Shown: positions 10,899 to 18,672 of the stretch, piece by piece
Layout of the letters: each line of letters starts with the position of its first letter
Position numbering within the stretch: position 1 is the stretch's first letter
NCBI GenBank assembly: GCA_000697335.1
Contig: JNEM01006604.1
Span: forward strand, 1 to 19,747
Direction of reading: 5' to 3'
Length of the DNA: 19,747 nt
Source of the DNA: Conidiobolus incongruus B7586
Lineage: Eukaryota > Entomophthoromycota > Entomophthoromycetes > Entomophthorales > Conidiobolaceae
Program-made: the position numbers and the translations under genes
The notes under the pieces: generated by a model
The model's input: only the letters and a program-made list of their open reading frames with translations
The model's database searches: none
Told to the model about the DNA's origin: nothing

Positions 10899-12236
10899 TT
10901 AGTATTCTTCCATAACATCATCTTCATCACCATCTCTGGCAACTTCTTCGTAATCCTTTTCGAGAGCAGCCAAATCTTCACGAGCTTCGGAGAATTCACC
11001 TTCTTCCATACCTTCACCAACGTACCAGTGGACGAAAGCGCGCTTGGCGTACATGAGATCAAATTTGTGATCCAAACGAGCCCAGGCTTCGGCAATGGCG
11101 GTGTTGTTGCTTAACATACAGACAGCACGCTTGACGGGAGCCATATCACCACCAGGAACAACAGTAGGAGCTTGGTCATTGATGCCAACCTTGAAACCAC
11201 AAGGAGACCAGTCGACGAATTGAATGGATCTCTTGCCACGGAGATTGGCAATGGCAGCGCTGGAGTCCTTGGAGGTGACATCACCACGGTACAACAAACA
11301 GGCAGCCATGTACTTACCATTGCGAGGATCACACTTAACCATGGTGGAAGAGGGTTCAAAACAGGCAGTGGAAATTTCGGCAACAGTTGAAGATTCGTGA
11401 CCGGCGCGGGAAGCGGAAATAATGGGATTGAAAGAAACCAAAGGGAAGTGAATACGGGGATAAGGGACCAAGTTGGTTTGGAATTCGTTCAAGTCGACAT
11501 TGAGGGAGCCTCCAAAGCGGAGGGAGGCGGTGACAGAGGAGACAACTTGAGCGATCAAACGGTTGAGATTGGTGTAGTTGGGACGTTCAATGTTCAAGTT
11601 CTTCTTACAGATGTCGTAGATAGCTTCGTTATCGACTAAGAAGGAACAGTCAGAGTGTTCCAAAGTGCTGTGAGTAGTAAGGATGGAGTTGTATGGTTCA
11701 ACAACAGCAGAGGAGACTTGAGGGGAAGGATAGATAGAGAATTCAAGCTTAGACTTCTTACCATAGTCGGTAGAAAGACGTTCCAAAAGGAGAGCACCAA
11801 AACCGGAACCAGTACCACCACCAAAGGAGTGGAAAATTAAGAAACCTTGGAGACCGGAGCAGTTTTCGGCTTGCTTGTGGATACGTTCAACAACATCATC
11901 AATCATTTCCTTACCAACGGTGTAATGACCACGAGCATAGTTGTTGGCAGCATCTTCTTTACCGCTGATCAAAGTGTCGGGGTGGAAGAGTTGACGGTAG
12001 GGACCAGTGCGAACTTCATCAACGACAGAAGGTTCAAGGTCGACAAAGACAGTACGGGGAACGTATTTACCGCTTGAAGTTTCTTGGAAGAAAGTACCAG
12101 GATTACCGATAGGGCCTTCGTTATTGACTAATCTACCATCTTGGCCGATACCATGTTCTAAGCAGTACAATTCCCAACAGGCGTTACCGATTTGAACACC
12201 AGCTTGACCGACATGAATAGAGAGAACTTCACGCAT
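10899..12236 (-). CDS. Canonical alpha-tubulin (445 aa), minus-strand member of head-to-head pair
   Basis: This is an alpha-tubulin, the minus-end-facing subunit of the tubulin dimer, needed for mitotic spindle and cytoplasmic microtubules. Intact features are the MREV N-terminus, the GGGTGSG nucleotide loop, [10 protein letters not shown] with the Glu that triggers GTP hydrolysis in the neighbouring beta subunit, the alpha-specific S9-S10 insert TVVPGGDMA, and an acidic tail ending VMEEY. The alpha- rather than beta-tubulin call rests on that insert, on MRECIS-type start MREVLS, and on the terminal Tyr. Residue 40 is Glu within a shortened H1-S2 loop, so there is no K40 acetylation site. There is no intron. 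It differs from the plus-strand copy at about 23 residues by eye count (about 95% identity), seven of them in residues 35-47. Strong GC-rich codon choice suggests high expression. Start: the first ATG, with A at -3. Confidence 0.97.
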   Translation of the reverse strand: MREVLSIHVGQAGVQIGNACWELYCLEHGIGQDGRLVNNEGPIGNPGTFFQETSSGKYVPRTVFVDLEPSVVDEVRTGPYRQLFHPDTLISGKEDAANNYARGHYTVGKEMIDDVVERIHKQAENCSGLQGFLIFHSFGGGTGSGFGALLLERLSTDYGKKSKLEFSIYPSPQVSSAVVEPYNSILTTHSTLEHSDCSFLVDNEAIYDICKKNLNIERPNYTNLNRLIAQVVSSVTASLRFGGSLNVDLNEFQTNLVPYPRIHFPLVSFNPIISASRAGHESSTVAEISTACFEPSSTMVKCDPRNGKYMAACLLYRGDVTSKDSSAAIANLRGKRSIQFVDWSPCGFKVGINDQAPTVVPGGDMAPVKRAVCMLSNNTAIAEAWARLDHKFDLMYAKRAFVHWYVGEGMEEGEFSEAREDLAALEKDYEEVARDGDEDDVMEEY

Positions 12237-12339
12237 TGTTAATTATTGGTTATTAAGTTATGTTTTATTATGACAAACTCAGGTACTTTTGTCACCATTA
12301 TTCACAGCTAATATTTGAAGATATGTCGAATAAAATCAA

Positions 12340-12351
12340 AGTATGGGATTT
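12340..12351 (-). promoter_or_regulatory. Shared tubulin upstream motif, copy 1 (AAATCCCATACT)
   Basis: Read on the minus strand, AAATCCCATACT lies at -115 to -104 from the ATG of the minus-strand tubulin. The match to the other copy extends to 13 of 14 bases (AAATCCCATACTTT versus AAATCCCATACTCT). Four C residues in a nearly C/G-free background make it unlikely to recur by chance in so short a spacer. It is inferred to be a transcription-factor site or core promoter element. Confidence 0.55.
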
Positions 12352-12976
12352 TTATAATCAATTATAATTGAGATTAACAATTTAACAATTTACATGACAA
12401 GATATTCCATATACTTATTTTCCAAGTATATAAAGGCTAAGAACAATCCATTATGATAATTATTATATTAATATTATTTTTAAAGTACTTGATATTTGAT
12501 TCATATCGTTTAGCATAATATACATGATATTTATTGAATTGAAAACAAATTTAGAACAAAATTGAATGAATTAAACCATCTGCTATATTGTTATGATTAT
12601 ATTCTAATACTAACTATTGTTTATGGAATATTAACTAATGTTATAACATAAAAAACTTAATTTTTTATCTTATAATCAATGCATTTCTAAACATAATATA
12701 TATTATTAAATTTACTTGGAATTAAAATTTTTAGATGACTTCACATATTTCAAAAACGATGATATCATTTCTTTTTGAACCATTCGACCAATTGTAAAGT
12801 TATTCATTAATTAAACTGGTAAAAATTATAGCTTGAATATTAACTCGGAATCTGAAAAAATGAACAAATAATATGCTTAGATAAAGCAATATTAAGTCAA
12901 ACTGATAGTATTTTTATTCATAATAAGAAGTTATATTAATCTTAATCAGAGCTCATGAAATAAAAATCATTTCGGC

Positions 12977-12988
12977 AAATCCCATACT
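12977..12988 (+). promoter_or_regulatory. Shared tubulin upstream motif, copy 2 (AAATCCCATACT)
   Basis: This is identical 12-mer AAATCCCATACT on the plus strand, at -118 to -107 from the ATG of the plus-strand tubulin. It has the same orientation relative to the gene, and within three bases the same distance, as copy 1 has to the minus-strand gene. Confidence 0.55.
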
Positions 12989-13094
12989 CTATACTAAATT
13001 AATTAAGGTATTTGTGTGAATTTTAATTTCATTCAAAATTTAAACCGTCATAATCATACGTAAGGTCAATCATTAGATAACACACAAATATAAA

Positions 13095-14432
13095 ATGCGC
13101 GAAGTTATTTCTGTTCACGTTGGTCAAGCTGGTGTCCAAATCGGTAATGCCTGCTGGGAATTGTACTGCTTAGAACATGGTATCGGCTTGGATGGTAAGG
13201 TTACTAACGAATCTGGACCAATTGGTGGTCCCCAAACTTTTTTCCAAGAAACTTCAAGCGGTAAATACGTTCCCCGTACTGTCTTTGTCGACCTTGAACC
13301 TTCTGTCGTTGATGAAGTTCGCACTGGTCCCTACCGTCAACTCTTCCACCCCGACACTTTGATCAGCGGTAAAGAAGATGCTGCCAACAACTATGCTCGT
13401 GGTCATTACACCGTTGGTAAGGAAATGATTGATGATGTTGTTGAACGTATCCACAAGCAAGCCGAAAACTGCTCCGGTCTCCAAGGTTTCTTAATTTTCC
13501 ACTCCTTTGGTGGTGGTACTGGTTCCGGTTTTGGTGCTCTCCTTTTGGAACGCCTCTCCGTCGATTATGGTAAGAAAGCCAAGTTGGAATTCTCTATCTA
13601 TCCTTCCCCTCAAGTCTCCTCTGCTGTTGTTGAACCATACAACTCCATCCTTACTACTCACAGCACTTTGGAACACTCTGACTGTTCCTTCTTGCTCGAT
13701 AACGAAGCTATTTATGACATTTGTAAAGGCTCTTTGGGTATTGAACGTCCCAACTACACCAATCTCAACCGTTTGATCGCTCAAGTTGTCTCCTCTGTCA
13801 CCGCTTCCCTCCGCTTCGGTGGCTCCCTCAATGTCGACTTAGCTGAATTCCAAACCAACTTGGTTCCCTATCCCCGTATTCACTTCCCTTTGGTTTCTTT
13901 CAATCCCATTATTTCCGCTTCCCGCGCCGGTCACGAATCTTCAACTGTTGCCGAAATTTCCACTGCCTGTTTTGAACCCTCTTCCACCATGGTTAAGTGT
14001 GATCCTCGTACTGGTAAGTACATGGCTGCCTGTTTGTTGTACCGTGGTGATGTCACCTCCAAGGACTCCACTGCCGCCATTGCTAACCTCCGTACCAAGA
14101 AGTCTATTCAATTCGTCGACTGGTCTCCTTGTGGTTTCAAGGTTGGCATCAATGACCAAGCTCCTACTGTTGTTCCTGGTGGTGATATGGCTCCCGTCAA
14201 GCGTGCTGTCTGTATGTTAAGCAACAACACCGCCATCGCTCAAGCCTGGGCTACCTTGGATCACAAATTTGATCTCATGTACGCCAAGCGCGCTTTCGTC
14301 CACTGGTACGTTGGTGAAGGTATGGAAGAAGGTGAATTCTCCGAAGCTCGTGAAGATTTGGCTGCTCTCGAAAAGGATTACGAAGAAGTTGCCAGAGATG
14401 GTGATGAAGATGATGTTATGGAAGAATATTAG
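13095..14432 (+). CDS. Canonical alpha-tubulin (445 aa), plus-strand member of head-to-head pair
   Basis: A second alpha-tubulin of the same length and organisation as its head-to-head partner. It has the GGGTGSG GTP loop, [10 protein letters not shown] with the catalytic-type Glu, the TVVPGGDMA insert, [14 protein letters not shown] and an acidic tail ending VMEEY. Residue 40 is Ser (TNESGPIGG replaces the K40 loop), so acetylation at K40 is absent. Substitutions relative to the partner are mostly in the N-terminal loop 35-47 and at scattered surface positions (for example KKNLN to KGSLG near residue 218). The nucleotide-binding and core interface motifs are unchanged. It has no intron, and its strong preference for C- or T-ending codons (GGT, GCT, CTC, GTC) suggests abundant expression. 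It ends with TAG. It is probably interchangeable with the partner in the microtubule lattice. Confidence 0.97.
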   Translation: MREVISVHVGQAGVQIGNACWELYCLEHGIGLDGKVTNESGPIGGPQTFFQETSSGKYVPRTVFVDLEPSVVDEVRTGPYRQLFHPDTLISGKEDAANNYARGHYTVGKEMIDDVVERIHKQAENCSGLQGFLIFHSFGGGTGSGFGALLLERLSVDYGKKAKLEFSIYPSPQVSSAVVEPYNSILTTHSTLEHSDCSFLLDNEAIYDICKGSLGIERPNYTNLNRLIAQVVSSVTASLRFGGSLNVDLAEFQTNLVPYPRIHFPLVSFNPIISASRAGHESSTVAEISTACFEPSSTMVKCDPRTGKYMAACLLYRGDVTSKDSTAAIANLRTKKSIQFVDWSPCGFKVGINDQAPTVVPGGDMAPVKRAVCMLSNNTAIAQAWATLDHKFDLMYAKRAFVHWYVGEGMEEGEFSEAREDLAALEKDYEEVARDGDEDDVMEEY

Positions 14433-14705
14433 TCATTTCCATTAGATCCAATTATTGGTTTTTACTTGCTCAATGGTTATGAATATATAAAGCCATTCTT
14501 TCATTTAATTATATTTTATTTATATTCATATTTTTACATTATTAATTTGAATAATTTACTATATAATTTATACATGTTAAGAGCTCTGTTGCAATACAGC
14601 ATTTATGACTTAAATTATATTAAATGATATAGAAAATAGAATAATATAAAAAAGGAGAAATATGTAATCAATAAAATGAATGGAGCTGCATTCCAAGTTG
14701 AATTA
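14433..14705. other. Convergent 3' flanks of the plus-strand tubulin and tRNA-Thr copy 1
   Basis: A short A+T-rich spacer where the tubulin transcript and the minus-strand tRNA transcript converge. It contains the tRNA's candidate T-run terminators and presumably the tubulin polyadenylation site. It has no open frame. Confidence 0.6.
14648..14676 (-). terminator. Candidate Pol III terminators of tRNA-Thr copy 1
   Basis: On the transcribed (minus) strand a TTTT run (14673-14676) lies 30 bases past the tRNA 3' end, followed by a six-T run (14648-14653). RNA polymerase III stops at runs of four or more T, so either may serve. The distance is longer than usual. Confidence 0.5.
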
Positions 14706-14778
14706 TGCCTTCTACCAGAATCGAACTGGTGACCTTCCGCTTACTAGGCGGACGCTCTGCCAACTGAGCCAAGAAGGC
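14706..14778 (-). tRNA. tRNA-Thr (anticodon AGU), copy 1
   Basis: 73 nt folding into a full cloverleaf: acceptor GCCTTCT with AGAAGGC, D stem GCTC/GAGC, anticodon stem TCCGC/GCGGA around the loop CTAGTAA (anticodon AGT), T stem ACCAG/CTGGT with loop TTCGATT, and discriminator A. It has no intron and no encoded CCA. The internal A box (TGGCTCAGTTGG) and B box (AGTTCGATTCT) are the Pol III promoter. A34 would be edited to inosine to read ACU, ACC and ACA. It is identical over all 73 bases to the copy at 17596-17668. Confidence 0.97.
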
Positions 14779-15374
14779 AACAAGTAGTGGTAATATGATC
14801 CGAGGTTAAATCCCCATTAATTGTTTTACATTTAATCTTTGCTTCAAATTTTATTCTATCCAATTTTCACTATTTCTTTTTCATTATATTATTTTTTATA
14901 ATTTTACTTCAATCATTACATTTTCATTTTTATAATCGATTTAACTATTATCCTCCAATTTTCTCATTACTTTATTAACAAAATCTTATTGAATAATTTT
15001 CAAAATCATTAATTTAATATTGAATAAAAATATGATATTTCGAGTTGAATATAGTAAAAATATTTGCTAGAGTTGGAATTAATATACTTGATATCATTAA
15101 AATTTCTCTTTCAACCTTATATATAATCATTTATACATTAATTTAAAGGTACTTTGTTTATTGAAAGATACATATACTAATATTTGATTAAAAACAGCTG
15201 AATTTAATATTGTTATATTTTATTAAAAAATTAAGCCAAAAATTTTCAAGTTTTTAAGTTTCCATCAATTATTTCATAAATATATTTAAATTAATTTTTA
15301 AACAATTTTTTATTATGGTTAGTATTATTAATTTCAAAAAATATTTTTACTGTGAAAACTTTTTTCATGATATC
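14779..15374. other. A+T-rich spacer between tRNA-Thr copy 1 and the mannosidase 3' end
   Basis: No gene seen. A B-box-like string (GAGGTTAAATCCCC, about 14801-14814) lies just beyond the tRNA but belongs to no foldable tRNA. The rest is A+T-rich sequence, including the 3' flank of the mannosidase. Confidence 0.55.
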
Positions 15375-16802
15375 TTAATTAAACATCTGAATTCTAAATG
15401 GATGCGCTTCCGTATTAAATACCCATTGATCCAAATTCAGTGTAGATTGGTCACTAAAGATCAAATACAAGTACTTCAAGGTCTCTGCTAGGAAGAAACT
15501 CTCCATGACATCGACTCGGGGATCGCCATCCGTAGAATTCGTAATATCTCTGAAGCATGCGAAGCCAGACGGCGTTTTTGAATGCTGGCGAATGGCTTTG
15601 AAACCGGCATAGGCCATCTCCCGATACTTTGGATCCTTGGTGTAATAGTAGCTGTAATAGAGAGATTCGAACATTTCGGGTCGGAGGTTACTTGATGGAA
15701 TGGTGATGGAGATGCCAGAAGTTTGAGAGAATGAAACGACTTCGGGACCCAGTAGGTAGGGATTGGCTCGATAAGCATTATAGCAAGAATCCATCAAATG
15801 TTTTGCAGTTTCTCCATAGTCGGTTCCTGGAATGTGGTAATTTGCGTATTGAAGAAGACCAGGCACGAAAAAGGTCAAATGATCCATATACTGTTGGAAT
15901 ACCCCATCTTTGTCATATTCACCAAAATACAGTTGATCATTGTTACCACGACGCATTAGAGACTTGAGACCCTGCATGGACTCTTGAAACATTGATAGCA
16001 GTAGAGGATTTGACTTACCAGTAAGAATATAAGTTTTTAAGAGATATTCATAAAAACTATCTCCCAAAGCGCCAAATGTCACCTGCTGTGTGATAAATTG
16101 ACCAGTAAACACATTCAAATATACCGGATAAAGTCCTTGCCTTGTTTTCGGCAACTGGTACAATCTCTCATAAATCCTCATGACCACTTCTGCATACATT
16201 GGATTATTCGTGAGCTGAGATAATCTCACAAACTCCATCTGAACTGATCCAATCTCGGCCAATATGGCAATCCCTCGATTCACATCGGGTATCCTTCTAG
16301 TGAAATCGTACCTATAGTAGGGAAACCCAGACGGTGTATTGAATGCTGGTAGTAAACTATCAGCTAATTGGATTGCTTTTTTAAGTAATATAGGTTCATT
16401 AGACAAATCATAAGCACTTATTAAACCTCCCAAATAGCGTATAGTAGTTTCAAACACCAGTACAGGGCCACTTGATCTCGAAAAATCAACCATACTAATC
16501 CTTTGAACAGCCAATTGGAATTCCTGCTTGAGGTCCATTAGCCATAACGTCGACAGCGAGTCGACCAGTGTTAGGCCCCAGCCCTGAAATCTGGAATTGT
16601 CTGCTGTATTGGATATTGGATGTAACTCATCCTGCCCATAAGCATATGTCTTGTACCCCGTCCAAGCGTGTAAGAATTCTGCCTTAACTTCTTCGCGTCT
16701 TGGGTCAATGTCCAATACCAGTTGACTTAATGATGTATGTAATACACATAATAATATTATAAATTTTTTCATTGTTTTCACAGACGACAAATATCTAATC
16801 AT
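15375..16802 (-). CDS. GH47 class I alpha-1,2-mannosidase, secretory pathway
   Basis: This 475-aa protein belongs to glycoside hydrolase family 47. Such enzymes remove alpha-1,2-linked mannose from Man9GlcNAc2 N-glycans in the ER/Golgi, using Ca2+ and inversion. Ordered motifs: HAWTGYKTYAYGQDELHP (45-62), GWGLTLVDSLSTLW (74-87), VFETTIRYLGG (116-126), GALGDSFYEYLLKTY (244-258), LRPEMFES (373-380), MESFFLAETLKYLYLIFSD (433-451), and FNTEAHP (462-468). Expected acidic catalytic residues correspond to E118, D248 and E376, and T464 to the Ca2+ ligand. The N-terminus is hydrophobic. Met11 (codon at 16770-16772) would give a classic signal peptide, MKKFIILLCVLHTSLS, so the true start may be there. 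One sequon (N422-S-T) is present. The Cys usual in HLxCFxPG is Phe311, while its expected disulfide partner C340 remains. There is no intron, no KDEL-type signal, and the length is at the short end for the family. The ER/Golgi enzyme fits better than EDEM. Confidence 0.93.
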   Translation of the reverse strand: MIRYLSSVKTMKKFIILLCVLHTSLSQLVLDIDPRREEVKAEFLHAWTGYKTYAYGQDELHPISNTADNSRFQGWGLTLVDSLSTLWLMDLKQEFQLAVQRISMVDFSRSSGPVLVFETTIRYLGGLISAYDLSNEPILLKKAIQLADSLLPAFNTPSGFPYYRYDFTRRIPDVNRGIAILAEIGSVQMEFVRLSQLTNNPMYAEVVMRIYERLYQLPKTRQGLYPVYLNVFTGQFITQQVTFGALGDSFYEYLLKTYILTGKSNPLLLSMFQESMQGLKSLMRRGNNDQLYFGEYDKDGVFQQYMDHLTFFVPGLLQYANYHIPGTDYGETAKHLMDSCYNAYRANPYLLGPEVVSFSQTSGISITIPSSNLRPEMFESLYYSYYYTKDPKYREMAYAGFKAIRQHSKTPSGFACFRDITNSTDGDPRVDVMESFFLAETLKYLYLIFSDQSTLNLDQWVFNTEAHPFRIQMFN

Positions 16803-17595
16803 TTATAAATTTTATTAAATACAAATATTAGTTAATTTCCTAAACTTTAAAAAAATTAAAAAAAATATTAATTAAAAAAGAACCCAAGATAAAAAATTTT
16901 TCAAAGCATGCTTCAATGCCTATTTATTTATTTAATCAATATATTGAAATTCCTCCCAGATTGTCTCAATCTCCATTCGAATTATGTGGGGAACTCTCTG
17001 GTGCATTCGAATCCCTTAGATCAAACTCGCTTTCAATTCATTTTCTTATGGGGTAAAATTGGATTATACTTTAACCTTCATAGTTTTTAAATCTATAATA
17101 GTTATCTAAAAATGGATCATCTTGGCAGTCCATCTCCATTAAGATCTCAATTTAGATTTGTATTCAATCATTTGTAATAATAAAATTATTAGTATTATCT
17201 AAATTAAGATAATAGATTATAATGTTAGGGAATTTTATAACGTTAATTTATTAACTATGTAGAGTTAAATTATCAAACGAAGAAAAAAATAGGACGTTGA
17301 GTATGATGATAAATAGAGTAAATTTAAATGAATATGAATTATCATTTAGACTTAAAGTAATGATATTAATGATGTGATAAAAGTTGAAAAATTTAATAAG
17401 GGGACTATTTTGAATAAAAAATAAATAGATAAAAAGAAAATAGAATGTAAATATTGAATATATTAACAAATAATTGAGACAAAAATATCAAATTTATTAA
17501 TATTTAGGAATAAATTATACAATAAAGAATAGTAGGACAAACTCAATTGAAATATAGTATTATAATATGATAAATTTCAACTTACATCAATTATC
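16803..17595. other. Spacer upstream of the mannosidase, with a mildly GC-richer patch
   Basis: This holds the mannosidase promoter at its left end. The patch at about 16940-17060 is less A+T-rich than its surroundings and carries a 60-codon frame on the plus strand (16908-17090) without recognisable motifs. It could be a small gene, an RNA, or a decayed insertion. The rest is low-complexity A+T. Confidence 0.5.
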
Positions 17596-17668
17596 GCCTT
17601 CTTGGCTCAGTTGGCAGAGCGTCCGCCTAGTAAGCGGAAGGTCACCAGTTCGATTCTGGTAGAAGGCA
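17596..17668 (+). tRNA. tRNA-Thr (anticodon AGU), copy 2
   Basis: 73 nt, base-for-base identical to the copy at 14706-14778 but on the opposite strand, with the same cloverleaf, internal A and B boxes, and discriminator A. Flanking sequences do not align with those of copy 1, so the duplication is old or the copies are kept identical by selection or gene conversion. It lies upstream of the mannosidase gene and is transcribed away from it. Confidence 0.97.
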
Positions 17669-18672
17669 AACAAATCTAATAATTTTTTTATTAACATTTT
17701 TTGATCATTAAACTATCAAATCATTAAAATGTAAGTACCTCTACTATTTTACAAGTGGCCATACTGGTCAATTCTCGATGATCATAATATAAAAAATTAT
17801 AATATAATTTAAATATTCATATATACATCAAGAATGATAAATTCTGAATTTTTATTATTATGAATAAAGATTTCTCAACAATAACTTATTTCTACTGATA
17901 TTGATAAAAAATGAAAGCAAAGATATTGATAGAGTTGACTCAAATTTTGAATTGGACTATAGTGTTGATAGTCCAGATTAATTATCTATTATATCATTAG
18001 ATGAAAATTTATATGTTAGATTTGAATAAAATACCTATATTATTTACATATATTAAACTATATATTATTTTGTAAATATATTTATTTAGCTAAAATTAAA
18101 GATATTAAGAGAGACTATTTATATAAAAGATATAAATTATTTGATAATATAAAATGATATTGATGTATCATTAAGTTTTTCAAAAAATTATAATATTTGT
18201 ATTTTTAATCAAAATATTAATGATTTGACATGCAGGAAAATGTTACTATATTTGCAATGCCACTGAAAGGGTTAATATTTTAAATAATTTATCTTATTCA
18301 GATAAATTAATTAATAGGTATTGAATAAAAAGTCCAAATATATTATATAACTCAAATGAAAAAGATCTAAAATTCTACTCTTCCTATTAATGATAATATT
18401 TATAAAATATGGCAAAGTTAGTAAAATTTTTATTTAAAAGCCATTAAAATTTCTAATATATAAATTAATTAGAAATATTTTAAAATTCTCATTATTTTCA
18501 TCCCTAGTCAATGAAGTTGGAATATATTTGTTAATACTGTTTTCAAATTATTTTATTGATTGAAATACAATTTATATATTACTCTGCATTTTTAATAATG
18601 GGAATTTTTTGTGATTGAAAATAAATAAATATTTTAATATATAATATATAAAAATAAATATATAATATAAAG
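17669..18672. other. A+T-rich spacer between tRNA-Thr copy 2 and the right mariner relic
   Basis: No supported gene in about 1 kb. The outer (transposase 3') end of the mariner element should lie in roughly the last 200 bases, but I could not identify its terminal repeat. No frame has protein-like composition. Confidence 0.5.
17683..17689 (+). terminator. Pol III terminator of tRNA-Thr copy 2
   Basis: An uninterrupted run of seven T beginning 15 bases after the discriminator base, a standard RNA polymerase III stop. Confidence 0.8.

Larger units (their letters stand above)
12237..13094. promoter_or_regulatory. Bidirectional promoter region between the two canonical alpha-tubulins
   Basis: The 858-bp spacer separates the start codons of two divergently transcribed, near-identical tubulins, so it must hold both promoters. 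It has no open frame. Its most distinctive feature is a 12-bp inverted repeat placed near-symmetrically about 105 bases before each ATG (12340-12351 and 12977-12988). The immediate 5' flanks of the two genes otherwise do not align, so the promoters have diverged outside this motif. No clear TATA box is placed at a sensible distance, and the background makes TATA-like strings uninformative. Confidence 0.75.

Noticed and set aside
11111-12195. Open frames on both strands inside the canonical tubulins (also 13124-14220), up to 97 codons
   Set aside because: They recur at the same relative places in both tubulin copies because the underlying coding sequence is conserved. They are shadows of the tubulin frame and have no features of their own.
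2827-14432. Possibility that the tubulins are beta- or gamma-tubulin, or bacterial tubulin-like proteins
   Set aside because: The alpha-specific S9-S10 insert, the catalytic-type Glu in NVDL.EFQTN, the 443-445 aa length and the terminal Tyr all point to alpha-tubulin.
14785-14820. B-box-like string GAGGTTAAATCCCC next to tRNA-Thr copy 1, as a possible second or pseudo-tRNA
   Set aside because: No acceptor, D or anticodon stem can be drawn around it. A single B-box-like match is not enough.
17251-17469. 72-codon minus-strand frame rich in F, I, L, Y and N
   Set aside because: Low-complexity composition dictated by A+T-rich DNA, with no motif and no GC or codon signal like the real genes nearby.
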